Assembly (NCBI RefSeq): GCF_008831285.2
Contig: NC_045145.1
Span: forward strand, 9,362,802-9,426,801
DNA: 64,000 nt
Reading direction: 5' to 3'
Source: Nymphaea colorata
Taxonomy: Eukaryota > Streptophyta > Magnoliopsida > Nymphaeales > Nymphaeaceae
Positions within the stretch are counted from its first letter, which is position 1, and each line of letters begins with the position of its first letter. Below are positions 24,845-37,434 of the stretch, in pieces. The translations under genes and the position numbers were made by a program. Under the pieces are notes generated by a model. It was not told the origin of the DNA. It was given only the letters and a program-made list of their open reading frames with translations, and made no database searches.

Positions 24845-26056
24845 ATGGACTCAGAAAACATTTTCCCATATGACCACATCCTATTTGGGTTGTGTCAAGG
24901 TCGATCCAGACTTCGCATCATCTCAAGTGGTGTCTACCTACCCCAGTGGTATCTTTCATGGCACCCAACTTTTCGGTGTATGTTTTCGGACCACTTAGAA
25001 GATTGCGGTCTCGAAGAAGCAATTAGTCTTGTCATGCAACCTATCAATGGCAATCTAATCCATGTAGTTGCCGAAAGATGGAACCCAAGGACCAACACAT
25101 TCTGGTTTTCGTGGGGTGAAATGACAATCACTCTTGATGAGTTCTCCAACATTATGGGTTTGCCAGAACCAAAAGGTGACCCAAGAGGTCCAATTGAAGA
25201 CCAGTTCCTTGTAAACCAAGGTCAAGTCAAAACTCTAAAAGTGATTCGTAAACTCACAGGGAAACAGAGTTGGCCTTTTCTAGGGAAAGATAGACATCAA
25301 TATCTTCAACTACAAGAACTTTGTGAAACATATTCCCAATTTGTCAACCCTGCATCACTATCTAGAAGTGTTGCAGACAAGTGCAAAAACTCTATGGTGA
25401 CTTGTACTGTGGGTCTTATCTTCTTCAATAATAAAGAACACATAATGGATTTCCGCATAGCCCGCCTCTTCAGAAATTGGGGGCATGTCAAAGTCTGTCA
25501 CATATCCATAGCAATGGCAGCCTTGGCATTTCTTTACAGAGGACTGACCAGAATTTCAATTGGAGATGCAGACTCGATAGAAGGATGTGTCTTCGCACTA
25601 CAAGCATGGTTCTACAAACATGTGGGGCCACAATCATGTCATTTTCAGAATACCGACGGCCAGTTATCCAGTATGGAACACTACCGTAGGAGGATGGAGG
25701 AAGTGGATGACTCCATCATCATTTGGGACTTCTTTGATCGAGAAGTCATCAAGTCAAGATACACCTACAACCCAGTCAGAGGAAGTCTTCTATTGGGACC
25801 ATTCTTCATAGTCGAATACCATTCGGACCGTTGCCTCAGACAGTTATCACTGCGTCAAAAGAAAGCATATCCAATTGAGTCAGAAGGAACCATTGTAGAG
25901 TGTGAACTAGATACCGAAGAGTGGTCCAGAATATACACCTATGCCCAACAATGTTGGGAATCATTTGCTCACTTGTATCTTATCCTTGGTCCAAGAATGT
26001 GTCCTGAATATGTAAAATGGTGGGATGAAGTCCGCCCATCTATCCTTCTGTCCTAG
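24845..26056 (+). CDS. Plant mobile domain (PMD-C, aminotransferase-like) protein encoded by a retrotransposon
   Basis: A complete 403-residue frame lies before gag. It has the wording of the plant mobile domain found in MAIN/MAIL1 and in some gypsy and Mutator elements: ERWNP at residues 77-81 and FWFSWGEMTITLDEF at about 86-100, followed by SNIMGLPEP. That corresponds to the conserved (F)GEMTxTLxDxxxLxGLP core. The central part has a possible hydrophobic helix (VCHISIAMAALAFLYRGL). The biochemical function of the domain is not established; host relatives act in silencing and genome stability. No stop or frameshift breaks it although gag-pol in the same element has many. The start is the first ATG after an upstream stop. 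Expression as a separate or spliced product is unknown. Confidence 0.82.
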   Translation: MDSENIFPYDHILFGLCQGRSRLRIISSGVYLPQWYLSWHPTFRCMFSDHLEDCGLEEAISLVMQPINGNLIHVVAERWNPRTNTFWFSWGEMTITLDEFSNIMGLPEPKGDPRGPIEDQFLVNQGQVKTLKVIRKLTGKQSWPFLGKDRHQYLQLQELCETYSQFVNPASLSRSVADKCKNSMVTCTVGLIFFNNKEHIMDFRIARLFRNWGHVKVCHISIAMAALAFLYRGLTRISIGDADSIEGCVFALQAWFYKHVGPQSCHFQNTDGQLSSMEHYRRRMEEVDDSIIIWDFFDREVIKSRYTYNPVRGSLLLGPFFIVEYHSDRCLRQLSLRQKKAYPIESEGTIVECELDTEEWSRIYTYAQQCWESFAHLYLILGPRMCPEYVKWWDEVRPSILLS

Positions 26057-26239
26057 ATTGTCATGTCTGGTTTGTTGTTGTTAAGCCAAAATTTGTCAAG
26101 TTTTGTCAAGTTGTGTTGAACTTTGTCAACTTTTGTCGTTCTCATCTTTCTTTCAATATGCAATCCAAATTTGTCATCTCTCGTCAATTCAAATCCTAAC
26201 ATTTTCAATTTTTCTTCTTGCAAGGTGAACACCCGCTTT

Positions 26240-28155
26240 ATGGTCGAAACCAGAAGCCAACAAAGGAGAAGGATTGAAATGGAGCTAGAGCAAACTTTTA
26301 TGGGAGACAAGGGAGAAGAATCCTCCTCAAAAACACCTCCCAAGCTAGAAATGAATGATTCAGAATTTGAAGAATGCAGAAGATTTCAGAGATACATGAT
26401 TATGTTCAATGACTCAGACAGAAAAGGCCAAAAAAAAGGGAAGAAAACAAAGAAGTATTCATCAAGTAGTTCCGACTCTTCTGAAGATACTACAATAGAA
26501 TCCAGTAGTGTGGAAGAACCAAAAACTCCCAAGAAAAAGAAGAAGGGAGAATCTTGGAAAACAAAAATTCAGGAAGTTGAAAAGAAGTTGAACGCAGTTC
26601 AACTCAAAGGCAAGAATAAAAAGAATTTTACGTGCGAAGATTTCTACGAAAACTTCGAAAACGACAAGCATATAAAAAACTTGCCTAAGAAATTTATCAA
26701 ATTTGATGGCCATCGTCAAAGGCACATTTGGCCATGTTTTTTGCTGAATGCTACAAATTTCGCCACAATCATAGGGCCCTCTTTCGATGTTTCCCAAGAA
26801 GTCTGGAAGGAATTGCCGCACAATGGTACCGGGAACACATCAACCCAGTCGAATTAAAGAATTTTGACAAGTTAATCAACCTTTTCATTGAAAGGTTCAT
26901 TCAAAACGTCGAAACTGCATCAACGATCACCACAGTATGCTATCTGAAGCAGAGGCCAAGTGAAAAGGTGAGAGATTTTATTCAAAGATGGAGGTCTTCT
27001 TGCAACAAGATGAGGGACTCAATCTCTCAATCCCATGCATTGGGACTCATCGTAAACAATTTGACACAACCATTAAGGAGCCTCATTTCTAATGCTCCAA
27101 TCAAGTCTTTCATCGATCTCACTGAGAGAGCAGAATGTATTGAAGCAGGAATTGAAAATGGAGCTTTTGATGCTGTCATCCTAGTAAAGGTTAGGGAAGA
27201 TACAAAGAAGAATAGAAGGAGTCAAAATGCTCCAGCCAACGTCATAGCCAACACCGCCACCTTCAAGAAAGAGAAGTCAGAATATCCCAAGAATAAAGGG
27301 CTAATGGATAGAGCTAGTGGCAGTAGCAGTGGCACTAAAAACAAACATCCTGGATGGGGATATGATAGGAAATTCACCCCATTACAACAGAATTATGAAG
27401 AGCACATGTTGATCGAAAGAGGTACTCTGTTTCTCCCAAAAGTCTTCAACCTTCCACCGATGATGGAAAAAAATAAAGAGCAATTTTGTAAATTTCATCG
27501 TGCTCCAGGACACGACATAGAAGACTGCATTGTACTTAAAAATATTGTGCAAGATGTAGTTGATAAAGAAATCATCAAAGAAGTCAGCGAACAACCAGAC
27601 ATTCTCAAAAACCCTTTTCCTAAACATAGGAAAGGAATAGTTTCGATGGTCAGATTTTCAACAGGTCATCAAATTATGGTGACAAACAAAAGGGATACAA
27701 CGTCCCTAGATTTCTTTGGATTACTTTTCAAACATGATAAAGGATCCATCAATGCACAAACCGGACTGGTTAAACAAGACCATCTAACAGAGATTGATCA
27801 GAAGTCACAAGTGTGCAACCCTGAACCCTTGGAATCCATTTTCAAGGAATTAGACCCCTTACCCGAAGTCAGGAAGGGAGGATTTAGCCCTAACCAAGGA
27901 AATGGATGGGCATTTGAATTTTGTGAAAATGGTCCGATCTTGTTCTCTGATAAAGATCTACCAATTGGAGGTGCATCGCATAATGATGTCTTGCACATAA
28001 TGGTAGAAACAAGGGGAACCAGAGTTTCTCATGTTTTAATTGATGGTGGAGCAAGCCTGAACATCTGTCCACAACAATCAACTCGTGAGTTAGGCATAAG
28101 ACAGGCTGACTATACACCATCATCGATTTTCATCCATGGATATGACGGAACATGA
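26240..28155 (+). pseudogene. Tat-like element gag and protease
   Basis: Gag starts MVETRSQQRRRIEMELEQTF and has a Ser/Lys-rich low-complexity part (SSSSSDSSED). A frameshift at about 26725 moves it into the frame used from 26728. There the core gag domain continues (FPRSLEGIAAQWYREHINP, RPSEKVRDFIQRW). A zinc-knuckle-like stretch CKFHRAPGHDIEDC lies at about 27484. The aspartic protease motif VLIDGGASLNICP lies at about 28034, with DGGA in place of DTGA as seen in some Tat-type elements. The frame hits TGA at 28153. Homologous-looking sequence continues to about 28790 with more stops at about 28366, 28480 and 28609. Confidence 0.85.
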
Positions 28156-28930
28156 CAACCATGCCTAGGATGTATATGTCTAGATCTAAATATCTCTGAG
28201 ACATATCATCGGGTTTTATTTCATGTGGTGGATATAGAACCCTTATTCAACCTATTGCTTGGCAGACTATGGATCAAAGCTACCAATGCAGTTCCTTCCA
28301 CTCTACATCAGTGCATCAAATGGACTCACAACAGGAATACTATAACCATCTATGCAGATGATAGGTAGAGTCGGCTTGTGCACCCAATGATTCTGGTATC
28401 AACATATACAATTGAGGTACCCAGTATTCGAGTCTGCAAAGAGGAAGAAATATCTCAAAGTCTTGGCAGATTGGCCATTTAGAAACCAAAGAAACAGGTG
28501 TTGGTGAAAAAGGGTACCAAACCTGAAACAAGTTACAAAAGTCATCTGTTATTCAATAAATTCTACCAGAATGAGAAAGTATTGGATTTACTCATACGCC
28601 ATGGCTACTAGCCATTTACTGGCTTTGACAAACATGAAAATGGAATCTTGGAACCAGTTACCTTGATAGGACAACGAGACACTCAAGCCTTAGGATGCCA
28701 AAGCTATGAAAAAGTGGATGTCGAGGAAGAATTCAAGCCAATACCTTTTGTCAAGAGCAATACCATGGGCGGATGTTCACCATCAATCTAAATCAATAAA
28801 TTCGCTATCATTTTATCATCCAGTCATCATTTTGTCATTTTGTTATCATTGTACTCCAAATAGACCAAGTGTCTTCATTTTGTAATACCTTCAAAGATGC
28901 AATGGCATATGCAATTTACTTCCATGTACA

Positions 28931-31900
28931 ATGTCTCAAATCTCATCTAACTTCTTTATAATCTTTAGGATGGCATCTGAGGATCAAACAACAAAAGCCT
29001 TTAAGGAGGTAAATCCAGAATTCACTGAGACAGAGTGTCCAGAGTTCATCCAAATAAGAAAGCAAGATCAACCGTCACCTTTGATTAATGATCCAATTGA
29101 GGAAATTAATATTGGCACAGAAGAGAACCCAAAGATTTTGCAAATCGGAACAAGTCTCTCAGCAGGTGAAAGAAAAGAATTGATAGACTTCCTCAAAGAG
29201 CATCAAGAAGCCTTTGCATGGACTTATGAGGACATGCCAGGACTCGATACAAAATTAGTCGAGCATCGACTTCTATTGAAACCAGAATGCAAGCCAATCA
29301 AACAAAAGTTGAGAAAACTAGACCCTCGTCTTGAGGAGCAAGTTAAGGAAGGCCTAGAAGACCTACTAAAGGCAGGGCTCATCCGAGCAATCGACTATCT
29401 TGAATAGTTAGCAAACATTGTGGTAGTCCCAAAGAAAAATGATAAAATTCGACTCTGCATCGATTTTAGAGATTTGAATAAAGCCACACCAAAGGACGAC
29501 TATCCACTTCCAAACATCAACTAGTTGGTCGACAGTACTGCAGGCCACGCTATGTTTTCCTATATGGATGGATATTCTGGTTATAACCAGATTAAATTGG
29601 CTGCTTAAGATCAAGCCAAAACTTCGTTTACAACCCCATGGGGCACTTTCTGCTATACGGTAATGCCGTTTGGTTTGAAGAACGCTGGGGCAACATATCA
29701 AAGAGCCATGACAGCTATTTTTCATGATCAAATGCATCAAATGATGGATACATATGTAGATGATCTACTAATTAAGTAAAAAACAAGGGAAAATCACATC
29801 AACATTCTTTCTCAAGTTTTTGATAGACTCTTACATTATAAGCTAGGTTGAATCCACAAAAATATGTATTTGGTGTGGAATCTGGTAAGCTTTTGGGATT
29901 TATGGTTAGCAAAAAGGGAATCGAAATGGATCCCTCCAAAGCAAAGGCGATCATCGAAATGCCACCGCCAACAAATCTTAAGGAGCTACGCAGCTTGCAA
30001 GGCATAATTCAGTCAATTAGAAGGTTTATATCTAATCTTGCCATGAGATGTGAACCCTTCAACCATTTACTGCGGAAAGGAGTCAAGTTTGAATGGCGAC
30101 ATGAATGTCAAGCCTCATTTGAAAAGATCAAGAAGTATCTTCTTTGTCCACCAATTTTAAAACCTCCAATTCTGGGGAAACTTCTACTTCTTTACATCAC
30201 AGTCAATAATTCAGCCTGTGGTGGATTTTTGGCTCAATATGAAGAAGGATGTCGAATAGAACATGCCATTTATTACATCAGTAAGACATTTGTGCAGTAT
30301 GAAAAGAACTACTCGCACATGGAAAAAACTTGCGTGGCCTTGGTATGGATGTGTAAAAAATTAAGACATTACTTATTGGCATGCGAAGTTAAAATTTTAT
30401 CCAAATTTAATCTACTCAAATATATCCTTCAACAGCCATTTTTGAATGGAAGGATAGTAAAGTGGCAGGTTTTGTCGATGCAATATGATTTGGAATATGT
30501 GTCATAAAAATCAATCAAGGGGCAAACCATCGCAGATCAGTTGGCAGATTTTTCTCTATATGAAGGAATCAAAACAGAGGATGATTTTTCAGATGAGCAA
30601 ATCCTAACGACTGAACCAAAACCAATTTGGGAGATGTATTTTGATGGATCTAAAAGCACAGCTAGGGCAGGCATTGGGATACTTTTCACTACACCAGAAA
30701 AGGAAATGATTCCTTACTCCCTCAAATTGAATTTCTCTTGCACGCATAATATGGTAGAGTACGAGGCCCTAATCCAAGGACTCAAAATGCTGTTCAAATT
30801 TAAAGTGCAGAGAGTTTGCATTTTTGGAGATTCTCTCTTAGTTGTCAGTTAGGTCAATGGAGATTGGCAAGTCAAAGATCAGAAATTGATCCCATATCAG
30901 GAGTTAGCAACTTCCCTCTTAAGACAATTCGAGGAATATCAACTCTTGCATGTCAAAAGAGAATTTAACCCGATTGCAGACGGTTTGGCCAGTTTAGGCT
31001 CCACCATTGCATTCAAACCTGGAGACTCTATCAGATCTTTTGAAGTCGGAAGACTCGAACAACCTTCTTTTGTCATACCAGAACAAGTATTACAAGCAAA
31101 AAGCAGAGAAACACCATGGTATCAGAACATCAAAGATTTTCTCCGAAAAGGAACACTTCCACCTGAAATGTCTCGAAATGAGCAAAGGGCCATGAGGCAT
31201 ATGTCATCAAGATATTTCATTTTAGCAGACATTCTATACAGAAGAGGATTCAGTACAGAATATGCTAGATGTCTCGATGTAAATGAGGCACTAGAAGTCA
31301 TTCAAGAAGCTCATGAAGGAATTTGTGGAGGACATGTAGGGTATTGGATCCTTGTCAAACAGATAGTCAAAGCATGATATTATTGGCTTACAATGCAAAA
31401 GGACTGTCATCAATTTGTCAAGAAATGCATCAAATGTCAGTTTCATGCACCATCAATTCATGCTCCAGTAGCATACCTTCATTGGGTCAGTTCACCCTGG
31501 CCATTCTCTATGTGGGCCTTCGACGTGGTCGGACCAATCAATCCGCCTGCCTCAAATGGACACAGGTATTTTCTTGCAGCTACAGATTATTTCACCAAAT
31601 GGGTCGAAGCAATCACCTTAAAAATAGTCGAAGGACGACATGTAGTGTCCTTCATCCACAAAATTTTTTTGTGTAGATTTGGCATCCCGCACGATATCGT
31701 TTCTGACAACGGTACTCATTTTAAAAATGACAAAGTACGCAATCTTTGTCACAAACATAAAATACAACATCACTTCTCTGCCCCATATTACCCTCAAGGT
31801 AATGGTCAGGCAGAAGCAACCAACAAGATCTTGATTTGTGTCTTAGAAAGAACTGTTGAAACAGGCCGAGATTGGCACAAGAAAATGCACAATGCACTAT

Positions 31901-32364
31901 GGGCGTATCCAACCACAATTCGGACACCCACCAATGCTACACCAGTAGAGTTAGTATATGGAACAAAAATTGTCCTTCCATTACATGTCCAAAAACCATG
32001 AATGAAATTTGCTGCTCTCATTGCACTCCCAATTAGCAAGTATAAAAAAAAAAGACTTGCTCAATTAGACCTCTTAGATGAGAAAAGACTACAAGCGGCA
32101 GAGCACGCTGAAGTCTATCGCAAGAGAGTCGCCCGACATTATGCCAAATCAGTCATTGAGAGAAAATTTCAGTTAAATGATCTTGTACTAAGATCTATAG
32201 TCCCACTCAAGAATAGACCTAAGGGAAAATGGGCACCGAACAGGGAAAGACTTTATGTCGTCAAGGAGGTTCTACCTCACAATTCTTATCGGCTGATTGA
32301 CACCGATGGAGTCGAAATCCCTGATCCGATTAATGCTTTGCATCTCAAGAAATTCTATACTTGA
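28931..32364 (+). pseudogene. Tat-like element pol: RT, RNase H, archaeal-type RNase H, integrase
   Basis: The RT lead-in AFAWTYEDMPGLD (about 29210) is followed by the RT core with LCIDFRDLNKATPKDDYPLP and YVDD at 29753-29764. A frameshift near 29830-29850 precedes the RT connection and first RNase H (29848-30507). The second, archaeal-type RNase H starts at about 30625 (WEMYFDGSKS, EYEAL, GDSLLV, ADGLASL), keeping D-E-D-D. Integrase has the zinc motif H..H..C..C (31312-31440) and D, D, E in FDVVGP, VSDNGTHF and GQAEATNK. It ends with a GKWAPN-type C-terminal module to 32364. Nonsense codons lie near 29405, 29521, 29607, 29777, 30505, 30850, 31375 and 31999, so no full polyprotein can be made. 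Confidence 0.9.
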
Positions 32365-33436
32365 ATTTGCAAATCAATGATTTCGAAACTATTGTGCTTT
32401 AATGCACATTTTTACCAATTTTCAAACCAACTAAGGGGCATAGTATCCCTTAGTTTCAAAAAAAAGAAAAAGAAAAAAAGAAAACATCAAAATTTTCAAA
32501 CTCAGCCCATGTCTTAAGGACAACAGCAAAGGCATTAGCTTGAAATATGCAAGAAAGTTCAATGAAATTGAGGGATTAATGTAGAAAAATTAATGTTGGT
32601 CTCAACAATTGGCACTTGTAAAGGACTAGCATGAGATGCCATAAGAAAAAGTCATTGTGACCTAAAAGACCTTGACAAGATGCAAGAAAAAGCTATTAAG
32701 CAAAATGAATTGAGCGATGAGCTCGGGGTGAGTGTAGTTGTTCCTCTGGTTCAAAGCTCTGCAAGCACGGGTGGGCATACGACCTATGCTTACCCCGTGA
32801 AGTTAAAAAGCAATCCATGAACATTTTGCTTATATTAAGTCTCCTAAAGCCTTTTGAATTCGAGCAAGTAAGTCCGATGAGTGTTTTACACTTGGTGCCC
32901 TAAGGCCAACTGGTCTAGGAGTTACCGGCCCAAAGCTTGTTACAAGGGTTCAGAAGAAAGCATGATAGACTTGATATTACACAAAGCAAACTACACAAAA
33001 CCACCAAAGCGGTGGAACTCCGTAGTAGCTTTTGGGGTGATGAGGAATTTTCTCCAAGAGTGAAGGGTGGCTCAAAAAGAGAAAATCAAAATTCAAAAGC
33101 AAAAGTGAATAGGCCAAAAACTAAGTAAAAGGAGAAAAAAAAAAGCACTTGCCAATGGTTTAGAAGGCATCAAAGGCTAAGTTTTCCAAGCATCAAATGC
33201 AAAAACTTTCACAATTGCAAAATTTTTCAAGCAACATTAATTCCTCTACAAAGTCTCCAGTGAGATAGAGGAAAATCTTCTTATTTCAGGTCTATGTCTA
33301 TCATTTCCCCTCGAATGAGGATGGTTCAACATCACTTAAAACATGGATTTTTCAATTTCAATTTGCAAAAATTTGGTGCATAAATCTTTGCTATTAAGCA
33401 AATTCTTCAACTTGCTTAACAACAAAGAGGGGCATC
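32365..33436 (+). other. Spacer between pol and 3' LTR of the Tat-like element
   Basis: Non-coding, with an A/G-rich tract at about 32458-32484 and a polypurine tract AAAGAGGGGCATC just before the 3' LTR (about 33424-33436). Long pol-LTR spacers are common in Tat/Ogre elements. No additional gene is seen. Confidence 0.6.
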
Positions 33437-33629
33437 TGTTAACACCCCAAATTTTTCCACATCAAAATTGAAGCAATATGAAAATTTTACAAAAGAGTAG
33501 TGAAATTTTGCAATTTCAAAGCCAATTTTGAACATAAATGTAATTTGGATTTGAATAATGAATTTAACTCATGACACGAATCCCAATGCAGGATTACAAG
33601 TCCAAACTATGTTCAAATTAGGATTTGAC

Positions 33630-33767
33630 ATCCAAATTCAATTACAAATGTCATTTGAAATCCAAATTCAATTACAAATGTCATTTGAACTCCAAATCCA
33701 ATTGCAAATGTCATTTGAAATCCAAATTCAATTGCAAATGTTATTTGAAATCCAAGTCCAATTGCAA
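33630..33767 (+). repeat. 30-bp minisatellite in the 3' LTR
   Basis: Four full units (starts 33630, 33660, 33690, 33720) plus a partial one, one unit fewer than in the 5' LTR. The two arrays were identical at insertion, so one unit was gained or lost since. Confidence 0.92.
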
Positions 33768-34915
33768 AATTCAAATTTTTAGATCCAAGAATTGGATCTA
33801 ATTCAGTCTAGAATGCTACGTGGGACCCACGTGTGGGCTCCACCTAGCCCGTGTGGTCAAGAGCCCCCCAGGTTTCACACCCCCCATTTAAAAAAAAAAA
33901 AAAATAAATGTTTTCTCCCAATTAAATGAAAAAAACCATTTTCAAGGAGAAATGAATGACATCATAACTAAAAACCTAGGCAAAGAGAAACATTTATGCA
34001 TCTCTCTCTTCTTTAACTAGGTCATCTTTAAAGAGTTTTCAATTTTCGAAAAGCAATAACTAGGCTGGTCAAACCCACTAAATTCAAGTAGGTTCGACCC
34101 TAGTGCACCCAAATCTTAGCTAGGCTCAGTCAACATGAGCTCAGCTTGGTCAAAAAGTAGGACTGTCTCACGATCCAATTAATAGACGAAAATAGACTTT
34201 GACCAAACCAAACCCACTTTGACTAAACCAAGTTAAAGTACAATTTAGCTCAATTAAGAGCTTTCTTATCTCAAATTTATTAAATTACCTCAAACAAAGT
34301 CAAACTATTCGCAATTGAGCTTTGACTTTGGTCAATTGGTCGAAATAGACCAATGTGAACAATTTTGCCCCTCTATGATCAAATTGAGATTACAGAGCCT
34401 AAATTGGCTTATGAAAGGCAAATAAATATTTGGATTTGTCAAATAGATAAATCAAATACCAAATTAAAATTCAATTTTTCAAACGAAAGTTTGATTCAGT
34501 TGAAATCCATCCTCAATCAAATTATGGACGAAAATACCCTTTTCGAGCCAAATTTGATAGAATTTTCAAATTTTACTCAAATTTAAATTGGATTATCATA
34601 ATTCAATGAAATTTGGAGCTTAATAACAAGGTTTTAACCTAACAAGCTCGATTTCAAACAAAAAAATAAATAAATAGCATAAAATAAGGCAAAACCCTGT
34701 GCAAGGGCATTTTTGTCCAAAATTTGGTCAATGTTGGTCAGCTAGGTCTGAACCAAGTTGACCAAACCTAACCCAACCCACCTAGCTCGTGCAATTGGGA
34801 TAAGAATGAGTAAATAAAGTCATTAAAACTCCATTTATTCCATTTTTCATCTCCCTAAGCCTTGATTAATTTTTCAAGGCAAATTTAAGGAGGCGGTTGA
34901 ACACACCTCCTCCTC

Positions 34916-34923
34916 TATATAAA
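34916..34923 (+). promoter_or_regulatory. TATA box of the 3' LTR
   Basis: TATATAAA, same context as 21543-21550. A transcript started here would read into the captured exon region and copia B in the sense direction of this element. Confidence 0.55.
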
Positions 34924-37414
34924 CCTCCTCTTGGCCACAAGGGGGGGGACGAAATTTTGAGGTATTCCATCAAGTGCTGCAGCCAAGAAGCTAGGAGAGA
35001 GAAGCAAAGGAAGAGAGGAGAGATTCGTCCAAGTATTCTTCCCTCTTTTCTGTTACTTTCTTCTTCATTTTCTTCTATTCTTTCCATTCATTTTGCTAAG
35101 TTAGGGTGCTTAAGTGAACCCTTACTTAGGATTTTCGTGGTGAGAAGCCTTCTTTCCTACTACAAATTCCAGCATGCATGCTATTATACTTCTAGCTTTG
35201 CTAAGCTCGAATCCAAGCTTGGATTCTTGCTTAGGATTGCTCGATTTAGAAAACAAGTGAAGACGAAGATCAAGTATCAAGACCGACCGCAAGGTAGGTT
35301 ATTTTAACAATTTCTCATCTATTTTGGCTTCTCATTAGTTCATTTTAATTCCAGCAATTCGTGGGAGGGTTTATTTTCATTTGTCCAAGGCTGAGAATGA
35401 TGTCCAGCTAAGGGAAACCTACGATTAAATGTACATGTTAATGCATCATGCATGCATACGTCGGTTTTTCTTAAAGATGAACCCATGTATCAAATTTTGA
35501 AAAGGGCCCAAGGCCACTTCACTTTCAAAATAACCAGCTTAAAACCATTTTGAACTCCCCACCATGAGAGAATATCACGGTGAGAGAGTGATCTTGCGGC
35601 AATATATATATGACGAAAAAGCCTATTAAGGATGGATGCATTCTCATGAATGTAATCCACTTAAGGATGAACTAGCTTAAGCATTCATTTATCCCTTTCT
35701 ATTTAAAGTTATTTTGTTTCCTGCTTTATTTAATTGATCAAGGGTAGTAGGGGAGATTTGGAACAAGTTTTCAATCTTTCCACGTAAAAGAACCCAGCCA
35801 TGAATCTTCATGATTTGTGAGTTATGTGGTCCCTTCATGAAATTTCATTTTGAAGAGTAAAGTATGTATATGTATACATTGTTATATGTATACATATGTG
35901 TGTTCAATCTCTTGTTAAAAATTGCTTTCCTCTTTTAAAATCAGATTGGAACACGTTTCCAAACTGTTTTTAAGAAGATGGTTCATTTTGATTTTCATAG
36001 TACCAAGTTATGAAATCATTTTCATTTCATTTTAAAATTTGCTTAATTTCCGCAATCCATACGTAAGATGTATGTATGTTGTAGAAATCAGACCATGTTT
36101 TATAGGAATTGGTTTAAGAATGTCAAATTTTACATATTTGAAATGCCAACTATCCTAGAACCATCCAAAGAAGTTGACGATTTCATGAGTATGAAATCTG
36201 AAATTTGATCAAGGACTTCTCATTTCTATCTAAGAAACAAGCTCTTTATTGAAATCAATGTCCATAATTTTCAGCTATCTAAATCATCATAAGGTCTGAT
36301 TTTTATTTTTGGCTATCTTGAGACAAAAGTGGATGTCATCCACGTCTTCCATCTATTTCAAAAAAAAAAAAAAATTGATTTTGACATCATTTGTATATTT
36401 TTCTTCATTTTGATAGTTTTATGTCAAGTCTCAAATGGACTACATCTCTACTTCAGATGCTTAATCATATAATAAGCATATTTAGAGAAAGTCCTACATC
36501 TTAATTAAAATCAATCTCTATGTGTAGATCGTATGATGTGCAATTGCAATATGGACCTTAAGAGATTATGAGAGAGTGAAGAGTGTATGTTTCATATGAA
36601 TGAACCTTGAGAGCTTATGATAGAGAGAAGAATGAATGTTCCATATAGTTTCCCTTCTCATCTCATGCATTCACTTTCACTCAAAATCAATGGCACCACA
36701 TGTACATTCTCAAGAAGTTAAGTGATTCAAATTTGAGTTGCAAAAAGTGACTAAGTCATATTGCAACAAAAATTTGTAAACTTCTCTTAACTTTAAAAGA
36801 AAACACAAGCAATGCATTCATGATCTTGGCCAAAGTATATTTGAAAAACAACACGTTTTCTAACAATTTGAAACCTATGTTTCAACAAAAGAATGAATTC
36901 TACCTAACCAAATCACACGATTTGGCAAAAGAGGAATTGAAAAATCAAGTTTCTTTGCTAAGGAAACTTAGCTATTTTTTTAAAAGTTGATCATAATTTC
37001 AACTCATGAACCATTTAGAGTTCACAATAAAGAACTCAATTTCACTCTTCAAAATCCTCAAGAATTGTGTTTTTCAAATCGAATGGCACAAAAACAAATG
37101 TTTTTAAACCAACTTTAAAATCCTCTAATCTTCAAAATGAGCTCAAATCACTCATTCAAAATAAATTTTGGTTCTTGAATCCAAAACTTAAATGCATAAG
37201 CATATAGGATTTGCATCAATAACTCGTATATGATCCAAATGATCCTTAGTCTTTGGTCTAATTACCCCTGTTAAAGGCGGCAGGAACGGTTAGACCTCAT
37301 ACCGATGGACGGATCCCTTTTTATTAAAATATTTTTCAAATCCTCAATTTTAAAAGAATTTTACTGATTCGCATATGACACCCTTTGAGAAAGGGGTGGG
37401 GTGCGAACACATCA

Positions 37415-37434
37415 GTATCATGATACCCCATGAC
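37415..37434 (-). pseudogene. Captured host exon B, 5' piece
   Basis: The first bases of exon B, separated from the rest (20065-20175) by the gypsy insertion. The splice acceptor AG on the minus strand is at 37435-37436, preceded by a pyrimidine-rich tract. The coding phase follows exon A at 38488 directly (..ACQE, then VMG..). Confidence 0.62.

Larger units (their letters stand above)
20176..37409 (+). mobile_element. Tat-like Ty3/gypsy retrotransposon with long LTRs and a plant mobile domain ORF
   Basis: The element is 17.2 kb with LTRs 20176-24069 and 33437-37409, both TG..CA, flanked by the 5-bp duplication CATCA (20171-20175, 37410-37414). Order inside: leader, plant-mobile-domain ORF (24845-26056), gag, protease, RT, RNase H, a second archaeal-type RNase H, integrase, then a 1.1 kb spacer. 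An extra ORF before gag and a double RNase H are features known from the Tat/Ogre group. Gag-pol contains two clear frameshifts and about a dozen nonsense codons, so it cannot move by itself. The host site is an exon captured by the TIR transposon. Confidence 0.9.
33437..37409 (+). repeat. 3' LTR of the Tat-like element
   Basis: Starts TGTTAACACC after the polypurine tract and ends GTGCGAACA, then the CATCA duplication. It retains a segment of about 140 bases (roughly 34751-34889) that the 5' LTR lacks. Confidence 0.93.
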
